41,005 nt of DNA from Oceanibium sediminis (GTDB lineage: Bacteria > Pseudomonadota > Alphaproteobacteria > Rhodobacterales > Rhodobacteraceae). Shown here one piece after another: positions 1-8,177 of this stretch. The stretch covers positions 1 through 41,005 of the forward strand of contig NZ_QGNX01000011.1 in the NCBI RefSeq assembly GCF_003265325.1, read 5' to 3'. Position 1 is the first letter of the stretch; each line of letters starts with the position of its first letter. Position numbers and translations under genes: made by a program. Below the pieces are notes generated by a model, which had not been told where the DNA came from, did not search any database, and saw only the letters and a program-made list of their open reading frames with translations.

Positions 1-201
1 GCGGGCGCGGGGCATCGAGCCCCCCGCCCGCCGGGGCGTGGTGCCCACGCCCGCGCCGGTCCGCCGCTGAGCCCTGTAGAGTGCAGGCGTGCGGTGCGGG
101 GGACTGCAGGTGCCCTTGCGCGCCGGGAGCGCTGCGCGCGACCCGGGCCGGGGCGGGCTCGATGCCCGCTGCGGGCCGCGCCCCTTGCGTGCGCCGCTCA
201 T
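1..201 (-). other. Unassigned left edge downstream of imuB, one open frame
   Basis: An ATG ending at 201 overlaps the imuB stop as ATGA and opens a frame of 67 codons that runs off the window without a stop. In many alphaproteobacteria imuA-imuB is followed by dnaE2 (imuC), so position and coupling suggest such a gene. However, the translation is rich in Arg, Pro and Gly and does not show the usual DnaE2 beginning (a PHP-domain start such as AELxxxSNFSFLxGASHP). Other frames are also open because of the high GC content. No function is assigned. Confidence 0.25.
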
Positions 202-1808
202 GGGAAGACCCCGTGCAGGTACCAGCGCGGGCGTGTCGTCTCGCGCCCGTAGAGGCCCTGGCGGAACATCCAGAAGCGGTGCCCCTCGCGCGCCTCGATC
301 CGGTAGTAGTCGCGGGTCTGGCTGCCGCGCCCGTCGCGCCACCATTCGCAGGCGATGCGCTCGGGGCCCTCGGCGCGGGTGATCTCGTAAGCCGCTTTGC
401 GCCAGCGGAAGCGCAGGGGCGGGCCGTCGGGCACCTCGGCCACCGCTTCGACCGGCTCGGGGCGGGTCAGCAGCCACAGCGGCCGGGTCAGCGGCGGCGC
501 GGGGGTGGCGCCCGCCGGGCTGTTCGGGGGGGCGTCCTTGCGCGCGCGCGTGACCGGCAGCGTTGCGAATGCCCGCTCGGGGATATGCGTGTCCGCCCCG
601 GCGAAGACCCGCACCCGGTCCGGCCCCAGCCGCGCGCCCAGCCTGTCGACCAGCGCCTGGTAGCTGTCTTCGGGGGCGCGCGCGGTGATCATGTCGCCCT
701 GCGCGCCGCCGAAGGGGTCCGCCGCGCGCACGCCCAGCCTGACCAGGTCGAAACCGAAGCCCGCGTCGATCTCGTGCCGCAGGCCGGCGATGCGCTCCTT
801 GAAAAGCGCGGCGATGCGCGGGGCGCTGCGCAGGGGGCTGGCCGCCGCCACGTCGAGGCGCTCGACCACGCCGTCGACGCGGAACAGGCAGAGTTCCAGC
901 GCCCGCGCGCCGAGGCCCCGCGCCTCCAGCATCGGCACCAGCGCCTCGGCCAGCAGCGCGATCACGCGGGCGATGTCGCTTTCATGGGTGATCGGGTCGA
1001 AGAAGCGCTTCTCGGCGGTCAGATCGATCACCGGGCGGCGGGGGGAGATCGCTTCCTCCTCGCGCCCCAGCGCCCGGTCGAGCTGGCGCAGCAACTCCGC
1101 CCCGTAGCGCCGCGCCAGCGGGGCGCGGGGCAGGTCGGCGATGCAGCCGACGGTCTTCAGCCCCACCCGGCGCAGCCCCGTCGCGGTGCCCTCGTCGATG
1201 CGCAGGGCGCTGAGCGGCAGCGGCGACAGCGCCGCCTTCAGCGCGTCCGGCCCCGGTTCGGCGCGGGCGATGGGGGCTGCGGCGAAGCGCGCCAGCGCCG
1301 AGGCCCCGCCGGGCGTGTCCGCCAGCCCCAGGCGCAGGTGCAGCCCCTGTCCGGTCAGCCGCGCGCGGATGTCCGCCGCCAGCGCCGCCTCGCCCCTGAA
1401 CAGATGCGCACAGCCGGTGATGTCCAGCACCAGCCCATCGCCGCCCTGCATCGCGACGAGCGGCGTGTAGCGGTCGCACCAATCCGCCACCGCGCCCAGA
1501 AGAGCCGCGTCCGCCCCCGGTTCGCGGGCCAGGGTTTCCAGCCCCGGTACCAGCGCGCGGGCGTCGGTCAGGGTCTGGCCGGGGTGCAGGCCCAGGGCCT
1601 CGGCGCCGGGTTCGAGCGCGACAAGGCGCTGGGCGTTCCGCACCATGTCGGTGATCGCCAGCGGGGCCGCATCCTCAGGGCGTCCGTCCGAAATCCACGA
1701 CACGCCCCATCGCGCGCGTGCGATCCGGTCGGTCGGCAGGTGCGGAAAGGCCAGCGCCGCGTAGCGGCGCGGCGTCCTGCGGGGCGGGGATGTCTGGGCT
1801 TGGGTCAT
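198..1808 (-). CDS. imuB: ImuB, catalytically inactive Y-family DNA polymerase
   Basis: This is a 536-residue protein of the DNA polymerase Y family, ImuB branch. Known role: it bridges the beta clamp, ImuA and the error-prone polymerase DnaE2 (ImuC) in SOS-induced translesion synthesis. The N-terminus reads FPHLPTDRIARAR where active Y polymerases carry an acidic metal-binding motif, which agrees with the non-catalytic ImuB type. Helix-hairpin-helix-like sequence (LRRVGLKTVGCIADLPR) and a little-finger region follow. The ATG at 1808 was chosen because the 24 codons further upstream lie inside imuA and are low-complexity. The start lies 134 bases inside imuA, and the stop overlaps a further ATG as ATGA. 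LexA control is expected from the box upstream of imuA. Confidence 0.9.
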   Translation of the reverse strand: MTQAQTSPPRRTPRRYAALAFPHLPTDRIARARWGVSWISDGRPEDAAPLAITDMVRNAQRLVALEPGAEALGLHPGQTLTDARALVPGLETLAREPGADAALLGAVADWCDRYTPLVAMQGGDGLVLDITGCAHLFRGEAALAADIRARLTGQGLHLRLGLADTPGGASALARFAAAPIARAEPGPDALKAALSPLPLSALRIDEGTATGLRRVGLKTVGCIADLPRAPLARRYGAELLRQLDRALGREEEAISPRRPVIDLTAEKRFFDPITHESDIARVIALLAEALVPMLEARGLGARALELCLFRVDGVVERLDVAAASPLRSAPRIAALFKERIAGLRHEIDAGFGFDLVRLGVRAADPFGGAQGDMITARAPEDSYQALVDRLGARLGPDRVRVFAGADTHIPERAFATLPVTRARKDAPPNSPAGATPAPPLTRPLWLLTRPEPVEAVAEVPDGPPLRFRWRKAAYEITRAEGPERIACEWWRDGRGSQTRDYYRIEAREGHRFWMFRQGLYGRETTRPRWYLHGVFP

Positions 1809-2508
1809 GGGCAAAGCCTCGGGTTGCTGGGGTCCAGTGCACGGGCCAGTGCCCGGTCTGGCCGCTGCGGCTGCGCTCAAGGGTCAGCTGGAAGGCGGGC
1901 GGGCCGATGCCCCGGGGCAGGGCCGGATCCCCGGCCGAGGGGCGCGGGGTGACGCACCAGCGGGTCTGCGCGGCACTGGCCTCGGCCGCCCCGCTCTGGC
2001 GCAGGATCAGCACGCAGACGCTGCTGTTCCGCGCCCTCAGCATCAGGCGGCGCGTCGCCAGCCGGTCGAGCCGGGCGGGATTGCCCTTCACCTGCAGCAC
2101 CACCGCCGCCAGGTCGGTGCAGCGCGCGCCCTCGTCCGCCGCCCAGAGCGCGGCGCGCAGGTCGACGGCATGGACCAGGGTGATGCCCCCCGGGTCCAGC
2201 CCGTACTGGGCGATCCCGTCGGGGCAGGGCAGGCCCGCGTCCGGCGTCACGCCCGGATCCATGACCCAGAGCACGCGGGACCGGCCGCTGCCCTTGCACA
2301 GGCGGCTCAGAAGCCCCAGCAGCACCCCGCTTGCCGCGCCGAGATCCCGCGCCAGCGGGGCCCGGACTTCATGCAGTGCCCCCTGTTCGAGGCCCCCGCC
2401 AAGGCGCGCGTCCAGCGCCGCCACGCCGGTATCGATCCGCGCCGCCCCATGTCCGGGGCGCGGGTTCAGGGCAAGGCGGTCAAGCACGTCCATGGCCCGG
2501 GGATGCAT
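1675..2508 (-). CDS. imuA: ImuA, SOS mutagenesis RecA-like protein
   Basis: This 277-residue protein matches ImuA (SulA/RecA-like), the first gene of the SOS mutagenesis cassette. Recognisable features are the RecA-like start (RIDTGVAALDARLGGGLEQGALHEV) and the central Asp-containing strand LWVMDPGVTPDAGL. The ATG at 2508 is preferred over the one at 2556 because AAGGAGGACCGCGAC sits directly in front of it. The last 45 or so residues are encoded in a different frame of the imuB 5' end, so the C-terminal tail after about residue 232 is probably not conserved. Transcription runs into imuB. A LexA box lies 51 bases upstream of the start. Confidence 0.88.
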   Translation of the reverse strand: MHPRAMDVLDRLALNPRPGHGAARIDTGVAALDARLGGGLEQGALHEVRAPLARDLGAASGVLLGLLSRLCKGSGRSRVLWVMDPGVTPDAGLPCPDGIAQYGLDPGGITLVHAVDLRAALWAADEGARCTDLAAVVLQVKGNPARLDRLATRRLMLRARNSSVCVLILRQSGAAEASAAQTRWCVTPRPSAGDPALPRGIGPPAFQLTLERSRSGQTGHWPVHWTPATRGFAHDPSPDIPAPQDAAPLRGAGLSAPADRPDRTRAMGRVVDFGRTP

Positions 2509-2558
2509 GTCGCGGTCCTCCTTCAAGGGGCCGGGACGGGCCCGGCTGAGTCGCATAT

Positions 2559-2573
2559 GTTCATGTTATGTTC
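2559..2573. promoter_or_regulatory. LexA (SOS) box upstream of imuA
   Basis: The top strand reads GTTCATGTTATGTTC, a perfect GTTC-N7-GTTC direct repeat. This is the established LexA operator of alphaproteobacteria. It lies 51 bases upstream of the imuA start, where a promoter would be. Damage-induced transcription of imuA-imuB is therefore expected. Confidence 0.92.
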
Positions 2574-2700
2574 TCATTACATATCCCGTTACGATCCGAG
2601 TCAAGTCGGCGGGGCGGCCTGCCGCATCACATTTGATGACGAAGTCGGCGCCCGGCGTCCGGGCCTGCGATGACGGGATTTTCCGGCAAAAGGAGAAGGC

Positions 2701-2802
2701 ATGAGCCGCGCGCCGCGCCTCGCGATTTGCGGCACGGGTGAGCGCCCCGGACAGGGGGCGGAGATGCGCCCTAGCGGTCCGAGTCACGCCAGCGCGGGTT
2801 GA
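2701..2802 (+). CDS. Possible small ORF (33 aa) with strong ribosome binding site
   Basis: The ATG at 2701 is preceded by AGGAGAAGGC at ideal spacing, on the strand opposite to imuA and betA. The frame codes 33 residues beginning [17 protein letters not shown] and ends at TGA inside the antisense of the betA 3' end. I do not recognise the peptide. It could be a real small protein, the decayed start of a lost gene, or chance. It sits between betA and the LexA box and would be transcribed away from imuA. Confidence 0.3.
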   Translation: MSRAPRLAICGTGERPGQGAEMRPSGPSHASAG

Positions 2803-4444
2803 CCCAGGGCTGGCGGTTGCTGCGGGGCAGGGGATCGCGGCCCAGGATGTGATCGGCGGCCTTTTCCCCGACCATGATCGAGGGGCCGTTCAGGTTGCCG
2901 TTGGTGATGCGCGGAAAGATCGCGCTGTCGGCCACGCGCAGCCCCTCGACGCCGATCACGCGGCATTCGGGATCGACCACTGCGTCCGGGTCGCTGGCCG
3001 CGCCCATACGGCAGGTGCCGCAGGGATGATAGGCGCTTTCGGCGTGCTCACGCAGGAAGGCGTCGATCTCGGCGTCGCTTTGCACCGCGGGACCCGGTTG
3101 CAACTCCTCGCCCCGCAGCGGGTCCATCGCCGGCTGGGCAAGGACCTCGCGCGTGATCCGCACGCAGTGGCGAAATTCCTCGATGTCGCCGGGGGCGCTG
3201 AAGGCGTTGAAGCGGATCTCGGGCGCGGCCTCGGGGTCGGCGTTCTTCAGCGACACCCGCCCGCGCGAGGCGGCGCGCATCGGGCCGACATGGACCTGGA
3301 AGCCGTGCGCCTTGGCGGCGACCTTGCCGTCGTAGCGCACCGCGATTGGCAGGAAGTGGAACTGGATGTCGGGATAGTCGATCCCCGCGCGCGAGCGGAT
3401 GAAGGCGGTGGCGTGGAAGTTGTTCGACGCCCCCGGCCCGGTGCGGGTGAACAGCCAGCGCGCCCCGACATAGGCTTTGCCCGGCAGGTTCCAGTAGCGG
3501 TACAGCGTGATCGGGCGCAGGCAGGCGTACTGGATATAGACCTCCAGGTGGTCCTGCAGGTTGCCGCCCACGCCGGGGCGGTCGGCGACCACGCCGATCC
3601 CGTGATCGGCCAGATGCGCCGCCGGGCCGATGCCCGAGTGCATCAGGATCTTGGGCGAGTTGATCGAGGACGCGGCGAGGATCACCTCGCGGCGCGCGCG
3701 GATCACCTCGATCCGCCCGCCGCGGCGTACCTCCACCCCGACGGCGCGCCCCTCGGCAAAGATCACCCGGCGCACCAGCGCGCGGGTCAGCCGGCAGTTC
3801 GCGCGGCGCAGTGCGGGCCGCAGGTAGGCATTGGCGGCAGACCAGCGCCGCCCGCGCCAGACGGTCTGCTCGAAGGCGCCGAAGCCTTCCTGCTTTTCGC
3901 CGTTGTAGTCGTGGGTCGCCTCGAACCCCGCCTGTTGCCCGGCTTCGATGAAGGCGTTGTAAAGCGGGTTGTCGCGCCGCCCGCGCGTGATGTGCAAGGG
4001 GCCCGAGGTGCCGCGCCAGCCGGGATCCGCCTCGCTGTCGACCTCGTTGCCGTGCCAGTTCTCGAGCCGCTGGAAGTAGGGCAGGACATCGGGATAGGAC
4101 CAGCCGGTCGCTCCCTCGGCGTCCCAATGGTCGTAATCATGGGCGTGGCCGCGCACGTAGACCATGCCGTTGATCGAGGAGGAGCCGCCGATCACCTTGC
4201 CGCGGGGCACCGCCAGCCGCCGCCCGCCCAGTTCCGGCTCGGGTTCCGAGGTCAGCCCCCAGTCATAGGCGCGCATGTTCATCGGGTAGCTGAGCGCGCC
4301 CGGCATCTGGATGAACGGCCCCGCGTCCGAGCCGCCATGCTCGATCACCAGCACGCGGTGCTTGCCGTCCTCCGACAGGCGGTAGGCCATCGCGCATCCG
4401 GCGGAGCCTGCGCCCACGATGATGTAGTCCGCGATCTCGCTCAT
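2771..4444 (-). CDS. betA: Choline dehydrogenase (GMC oxidoreductase)
   Basis: This 557-residue glucose-methanol-choline oxidoreductase is close to BetA in length and motifs. BetA oxidises choline to betaine aldehyde with FAD. Visible features are the N-terminal FAD-binding GAGSAGC (about residues 12-18), the GMC signature region [18 protein letters not shown] (about 82-99), the active-site HPCGTCRMG near residue 473 and the C-terminal [16 protein letters not shown]. The start lies 3 bases after the choV stop, so it is the last gene of the choX-choW-choV-betA operon. No betB (betaine aldehyde dehydrogenase) or betI repressor is adjacent. The context supports choline rather than another alcohol as substrate. 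Confidence 0.92.
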   Translation of the reverse strand: MSEIADYIIVGAGSAGCAMAYRLSEDGKHRVLVIEHGGSDAGPFIQMPGALSYPMNMRAYDWGLTSEPEPELGGRRLAVPRGKVIGGSSSINGMVYVRGHAHDYDHWDAEGATGWSYPDVLPYFQRLENWHGNEVDSEADPGWRGTSGPLHITRGRRDNPLYNAFIEAGQQAGFEATHDYNGEKQEGFGAFEQTVWRGRRWSAANAYLRPALRRANCRLTRALVRRVIFAEGRAVGVEVRRGGRIEVIRARREVILAASSINSPKILMHSGIGPAAHLADHGIGVVADRPGVGGNLQDHLEVYIQYACLRPITLYRYWNLPGKAYVGARWLFTRTGPGASNNFHATAFIRSRAGIDYPDIQFHFLPIAVRYDGKVAAKAHGFQVHVGPMRAASRGRVSLKNADPEAAPEIRFNAFSAPGDIEEFRHCVRITREVLAQPAMDPLRGEELQPGPAVQSDAEIDAFLREHAESAYHPCGTCRMGAASDPDAVVDPECRVIGVEGLRVADSAIFPRITNGNLNGPSIMVGEKAADHILGRDPLPRSNRQPWVNPRWRDSDR

Positions 4445-4447
4445 CGT

Positions 4448-5488
4448 TCAGGGCCCGCCCGAACCAAGGCTGAGGATGGCGTGCATCGCCGCCTCGGCCC
4501 GCACTGTGCCACGGGTTAGCCCGTCTTCCACCACCGCAAGTGGGCTGCGGTCATGTTCCTGCATCTCAAGGATCGTGCGGATCGGGGTCAGAGGGGCGAT
4601 CTGCCGCGCGCCGGGGGGCGGGGGATCGCTGGTCATGATCTCACGCGCGCGAAGCACGTTGAGGGGGTTCATATGGGCCACGAACTCGGCCACGTAGGGC
4701 GTCGCGGGTTTCAACACGATGTCCTGCGGCGTGCCCAGCTGCGCGATGCGCCCGCCCTCCATGATCGCGATGCGGTTGCCGAGCTTCATCGCCTCGTCCA
4801 GGTCGTGGCTGACGAACAGGATGGTGCGGTTCATCTGCTGCTGGAACGCCAGCAACTCGTCCTGCAGCTTCGTGCGGATCAGCGGGTCGAGCGCGGAGAA
4901 CGGCTCATCCATCAGCAGGATCGGCGCATCGGTGGCGAAAGCGCGGGCCAGGCCGACGCGCTGTTGCATGCCGCCCGACAGCTCGTCCACGCGCCGGTCA
5001 GCCCAGCCGGTCAGGCCGACCAGCTCAAGCTGCGCATCCGCCGCCTTCGCCCGCTCGGCTACACCCTGGCCCGACAGTTCCAGACCGAAGCTGACGTTGT
5101 CGCGCACGCTGCGCCAGGGTAGCAGGCCGAACTGCTGAAACACCATGGAGACGCGGGTGGCGCGCAGGCGGCGCAGCGTGGCCTTGTCCGCCGTGCCCAC
5201 GTCGACCGCGCGCGACCCGTCCCAGACGCGCACGTGGCCGCGCACCACCGGGTTCAGCCCATTGACCGCGCGGATCAGCGTGGATTTGCCCGAGCCCGAC
5301 AGGCCCATCAGCACCAGGATCTCGCCCTCGGCCACGGACAGCGAGCAGTCGTGCACGCCGAGGATCTGCTCGGTGCTTTCCTGAATCTCCTCGCGGCTCT
5401 GGCCCTGGTCCATCAGGGGCAGCGCGGCCTCCGGCGCGCTGCCGAAGACGATGGAGACATTGTCCAGTTCTACCATCGGGCGGGTCAT
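4448..5488 (-). CDS. choV: Choline ABC transporter ATP-binding protein
   Basis: This 346-residue ATPase of the ProV/ChoV type powers choline import. It shows Walker A GLSGSGKST, the ABC signature LSGGMQQR, Walker B ILLMDEPFSALDP and the switch His in FVSHD. An N-terminal insertion before the ATPase core (MDQGQSREEIQEST) is typical of the ChoV/ProV group. The C-terminal part after about residue 285 looks like a degenerate CBS-type regulatory region. The ATG at 5488 overlaps the choW stop as ATGA. The frame stays open upstream through choW, but that part is only a shadow of the permease. Confidence 0.93.
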   Translation of the reverse strand: MTRPMVELDNVSIVFGSAPEAALPLMDQGQSREEIQESTEQILGVHDCSLSVAEGEILVLMGLSGSGKSTLIRAVNGLNPVVRGHVRVWDGSRAVDVGTADKATLRRLRATRVSMVFQQFGLLPWRSVRDNVSFGLELSGQGVAERAKAADAQLELVGLTGWADRRVDELSGGMQQRVGLARAFATDAPILLMDEPFSALDPLIRTKLQDELLAFQQQMNRTILFVSHDLDEAMKLGNRIAIMEGGRIAQLGTPQDIVLKPATPYVAEFVAHMNPLNVLRAREIMTSDPPPPGARQIAPLTPIRTILEMQEHDRSPLAVVEDGLTRGTVRAEAAMHAILSLGSGGP

Positions 5489-6327
5489 TTCTGGCCCCCC
5501 GGTCTGCGGAACAGGCGATCGAGGATGATCGCGATCAGCACGATGGCCAGCCCCACCTCGAACCCCTTGGCGATGTTCACCTGGTTCAGCGCGCGCAGCG
5601 TGGGCACGCCAAGCCCGTCGGCGCCGACAAGGGCCGCGATCACCACCATGGACAACGACAGCATGATCGTCTGCGTCAGCCCGGCCATGATCTGGGGCAT
5701 CGCCCAGGGCAGTTCCACCTTGTAGAGCAGCTGCCGGCGCGTGGCGCCGAAGGCCAGCCCCGCCTCGATCAGCGGCTTGGGGGTGGAGGTGACGCCAAGG
5801 TGCGTCAGGCGGATCGGCGCAGGGATCGCGAAGATCACCGTGGCGATCAGGCCGGGCACCATGCCAAGGCCGAACAGGATCAGCGCCGGGATCAGGTAGA
5901 CGAAGGTCGGGATGGTCTGCATCAGGTCCAGGATCGGGCGCAGCACGGTGAACAGCCAGGGCCGCCGCGCCGCGGCGATGCCGATCGGCACGCCAAGCCC
6001 CATGCACAGCGCGGTGGCCGACAGGACGAGGGCAAGCGTTTCGGTCGTTTCTTCCCAATAACCCTGGTTGATGATCAGCAGCAGGCCGAGCGCTGTGAAA
6101 GCGCAGAACCAGGCCGAGCGGCGGCTCCACCAGGCAAGGGCGGTGACCGCCGCGATCACGACGAAAGGGTGCGGCGCCTGCAACACCCATAGCACGGCCA
6201 TGATCACGGCCTCCAACCCCGCCGAGAGGCCATCGAAGACCCAGGCGGCATTGTCCGTCAGCCAGTCGACCGCGGCCTTGGCCCAGTTCCCGAGCGGGAT
6301 CTGGTTGTCTTCGAGCCATTCGATCAT
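5485..6327 (-). CDS. choW: Choline ABC transporter permease
   Basis: This 280-residue inner-membrane permease belongs to the ProW/ChoW family. About six hydrophobic segments are visible, and the cytoplasmic EAA-type loop lies near EAGLAFGATRRQLLYKVELP. The N-terminal stretch IEWLEDNQIPLGNWAKAAVDW is typical of choline/glycine-betaine permeases. The ATG at 6327 has a GAGGCGG-like ribosome site; an ATG 14 codons earlier lies inside the adjoining palindromic repeat and is less likely. It is followed by choV with ATGA overlap and preceded by choX, from which it is separated by a double hairpin. Confidence 0.92.
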   Translation of the reverse strand: MIEWLEDNQIPLGNWAKAAVDWLTDNAAWVFDGLSAGLEAVIMAVLWVLQAPHPFVVIAAVTALAWWSRRSAWFCAFTALGLLLIINQGYWEETTETLALVLSATALCMGLGVPIGIAAARRPWLFTVLRPILDLMQTIPTFVYLIPALILFGLGMVPGLIATVIFAIPAPIRLTHLGVTSTPKPLIEAGLAFGATRRQLLYKVELPWAMPQIMAGLTQTIMLSLSMVVIAALVGADGLGVPTLRALNQVNIAKGFEVGLAIVLIAIILDRLFRRPGGQK

Positions 6328-6341
6328 GCGCGATCCGCCTC

Positions 6342-6437
6342 GTAGGGTGGGCAATTCTTTGCCCACCATTTTACAGGGGAGCCCGGCGGGTCACCCCGGG
6401 GAAGCGTGGGACGGTGGGCAGAAACTGCCCACCCTAC
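6342..6437. repeat. REP/BIME-like paired palindromes between choX and choW
   Basis: GTAGGGTGGGCA at 6342-6353 and TGCCCACCCTAC at 6426-6437 are perfect 12-base inverted copies. Each copy also forms its own hairpin: GGTGGGCA/TGCCCACC at 6346-6367 and again at 6413-6433, with loops of 6 and 5 bases. Two oppositely oriented hairpins make a BIME-like unit. It sits inside the operon just after choX. Similar GTAGGGTGGGCA palindromes are, as far as I recall, widespread intergenic repeats in bacteria. A role in stabilising choX mRNA is an inference. Confidence 0.8.
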
Positions 6438-6440
6438 CGC

Positions 6441-7370
6441 TCAAAGGTCCAGCGCCGCCTTCACGGCCGCCATGCCGTCGCCGCCATCCTTGGCCGTGAC
6501 CCCGTCGAGCCAGCTCGACAGCACATCGGGATTGGCTTTCAGCCAGGCTTCGGCGGCGTCCTCGGGGTCCTCTCCATCGTTGAGGATCGCGCCCATGACC
6601 TCGTTCTCCATCGCCAGGGTGAATTCCAGGTTCTTCAGAAGCTGGCCGACGTTGGGGCAGGCATCGACGTAACCGGCGGAGGTGTTGGTCAGAACGGTCG
6701 CCCCGCCGAGGTTGGGCCCGAACCAGTCGTCCCCCCCTTCAAGGTAGACCATGTCGAGGTTCGCGTTCATCGGGTGCGGCTCCCAGCCGAGGAAGACGAT
6801 GCCTTCGTCGCGGCGCGCGGCACGCTCGGCCTGGGCAAGCATTCCCTGTTCTGAGCTTTCGACGACCTCGAACCCGTCAAGCCCGAAGGCGTTCGCCTCG
6901 ATCATGTCGAGGATCAGGCGGTTGCCGTCGTTGCCCGGCTCGATCCCGTAGATCTTGCCGTCCAGCTGGTCGCGGAACTCGGCGATCTTGTCGAAACTGG
7001 TCAGGCCCGCATCGGCGAGCGACTTGTTCACGGCCAGCGTGTATTTCGCGCCGACCAGGTTCTCGCGCACGGTGTCCACGGTGCCCGCCTCGCGATAGGG
7101 GGCGATGTCGGCCTCCATCGTCGGCATCCAGTTGCCGAGGAAGACGTCGATATCCCCCGCCGCGAGCGAGGTGTAGGTGACCGGCACCGACAGCACCTTG
7201 ACGTCGGTCTCATAGCCGAGGCCCTGAAGCACGGTCGTCGTCAGCGCGGTCGTCGCGGTGATGTCGGTCCAGCCGACATCCGAGAAGGTGATCGTTTCGC
7301 AATCGGCCTGCGCCATGCTTCCGGCCCCGAGGCTGAGGGCCAGGATGGAAGTCGTGAGCAGCTTGTTCAT
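6441..7370 (-). CDS. choX: Choline-binding periplasmic protein
   Basis: This 309-residue substrate-binding protein resembles ChoX/ProX-like choline binders. A Sec signal peptide runs to about residue 22 (cleavage after SMAQA). Aromatic residues expected to form the choline cage are visible in DVGWTD, LGNWMP and FLGWEPHPMN. The ATG at 7370 was chosen because the signal peptide starts there and AGGGAACC lies upstream. The gene is first in the choX-choW-choV-betA operon, with about 100 bases of leader and promoter space before the next gene. Confidence 0.93.
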   Translation of the reverse strand: MNKLLTTSILALSLGAGSMAQADCETITFSDVGWTDITATTALTTTVLQGLGYETDVKVLSVPVTYTSLAAGDIDVFLGNWMPTMEADIAPYREAGTVDTVRENLVGAKYTLAVNKSLADAGLTSFDKIAEFRDQLDGKIYGIEPGNDGNRLILDMIEANAFGLDGFEVVESSEQGMLAQAERAARRDEGIVFLGWEPHPMNANLDMVYLEGGDDWFGPNLGGATVLTNTSAGYVDACPNVGQLLKNLEFTLAMENEVMGAILNDGEDPEDAAEAWLKANPDVLSSWLDGVTAKDGGDGMAAVKAALDL

Positions 7371-7470
7371 GAATCGGTTCCCTGTTTTTCGCTTCTTTGC
7401 ATGGGTATTCGGCCGGGGACACGCCCGGGCCGTCGGGGCAGAGCCTACCATTCCGGTCCGTCGCCGCAAG

Positions 7471-8076
7471 TCAAAGCGCGAGTTGCGCGAAATCGGCTTT
7501 CCATATCGTCAGCCCGACCACCAGCAGCATCGACATGGCCATGGCGTAGTTGATCCGCCGCTGCGCGCGCGCGCTCAGCGACATCCGGCGCAAGGCGACC
7601 CCGGCGCCAAGCCAGAGCAGGTGCAGCGGAATCCACACGGCATTCATGATCAGGAACTTCGCCGCCATTTCCGTCCCGAAGGCCAGGCCCAGCGGGAAGT
7701 TGGAGAACATGACGGTGTTCACCGCATACGCCTTCGGGTTGATGAGTTGCAACAGGACGCCATCGCGCAGGCCCGGCGGCTGCTCGGGGTGGATGAAGGC
7801 GATCCGCGCCCCCGCAAAGGCGATCTTCGCGGCAAGGTAAAGCAGGTACAGTGTGGAGGCCGCCCCAAGCGCCACCCGCAAAACAGGATCGCCCAGCAAA
7901 AGTGCGGCCAGCCCTGATACTACGGCAAGCGCCACCATGTTCGTGCCGATGAACAGCCCGCCGACGTAACTTAGGCCGGGCCGCGCGCCGTAGCTGGCCC
8001 CGACACCGGCGGTGGACAGCACGCCCGGACCGGGGGTGACGATCAGGAAAAAGACGGCTGCGGCGAATGCGAGCAT
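7471..8076 (-). CDS. LysE/RhtB-family amino acid exporter
   Basis: This is an inner-membrane protein of about 201 residues with the LysE family signature VTPGPGVLSTAG at residues 13-24, a GLSYVGGLFIGT loop and about six hydrophobic segments. The family exports amino acids or related small molecules. The ATG at 8076 places TPGP at residue 14. An ATG at 8106 would add ten residues and cannot be excluded. The gene runs toward choX, but a 100-base gap suggests separate transcription. The substrate cannot be inferred. Confidence 0.82.
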   Translation of the reverse strand: MLAFAAAVFFLIVTPGPGVLSTAGVGASYGARPGLSYVGGLFIGTNMVALAVVSGLAALLLGDPVLRVALGAASTLYLLYLAAKIAFAGARIAFIHPEQPPGLRDGVLLQLINPKAYAVNTVMFSNFPLGLAFGTEMAAKFLIMNAVWIPLHLLWLGAGVALRRMSLSARAQRRINYAMAMSMLLVVGLTIWKADFAQLAL

Positions 8077-8177
8077 GGGTCCCCCGGGCGTTGCATACCC
8101 CAGCATTGCCCGCCCGAAGGCGGTGACGCAAGCGCAAGGGCGGGGGCGGCAGGGGCAGGGGCGTTAAGGACGGGCCG

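Noticed and set aside
81-1952. Long plus-strand open frame opposite imuB
   Set aside because: High-GC shadow of imuA/imuB; composition is Arg/Ala/Gly-rich without domain features.
2738-4519. 593-codon plus-strand frame opposite betA
   Set aside because: Antisense shadow of a well-supported choline dehydrogenase; no recognisable protein family.
4448-6319. A single 623-codon frame that could be read as a permease-ATPase fusion
   Set aside because: The upstream part is choW read in the wrong frame; choV starts at 5488 with ATGA overlap.
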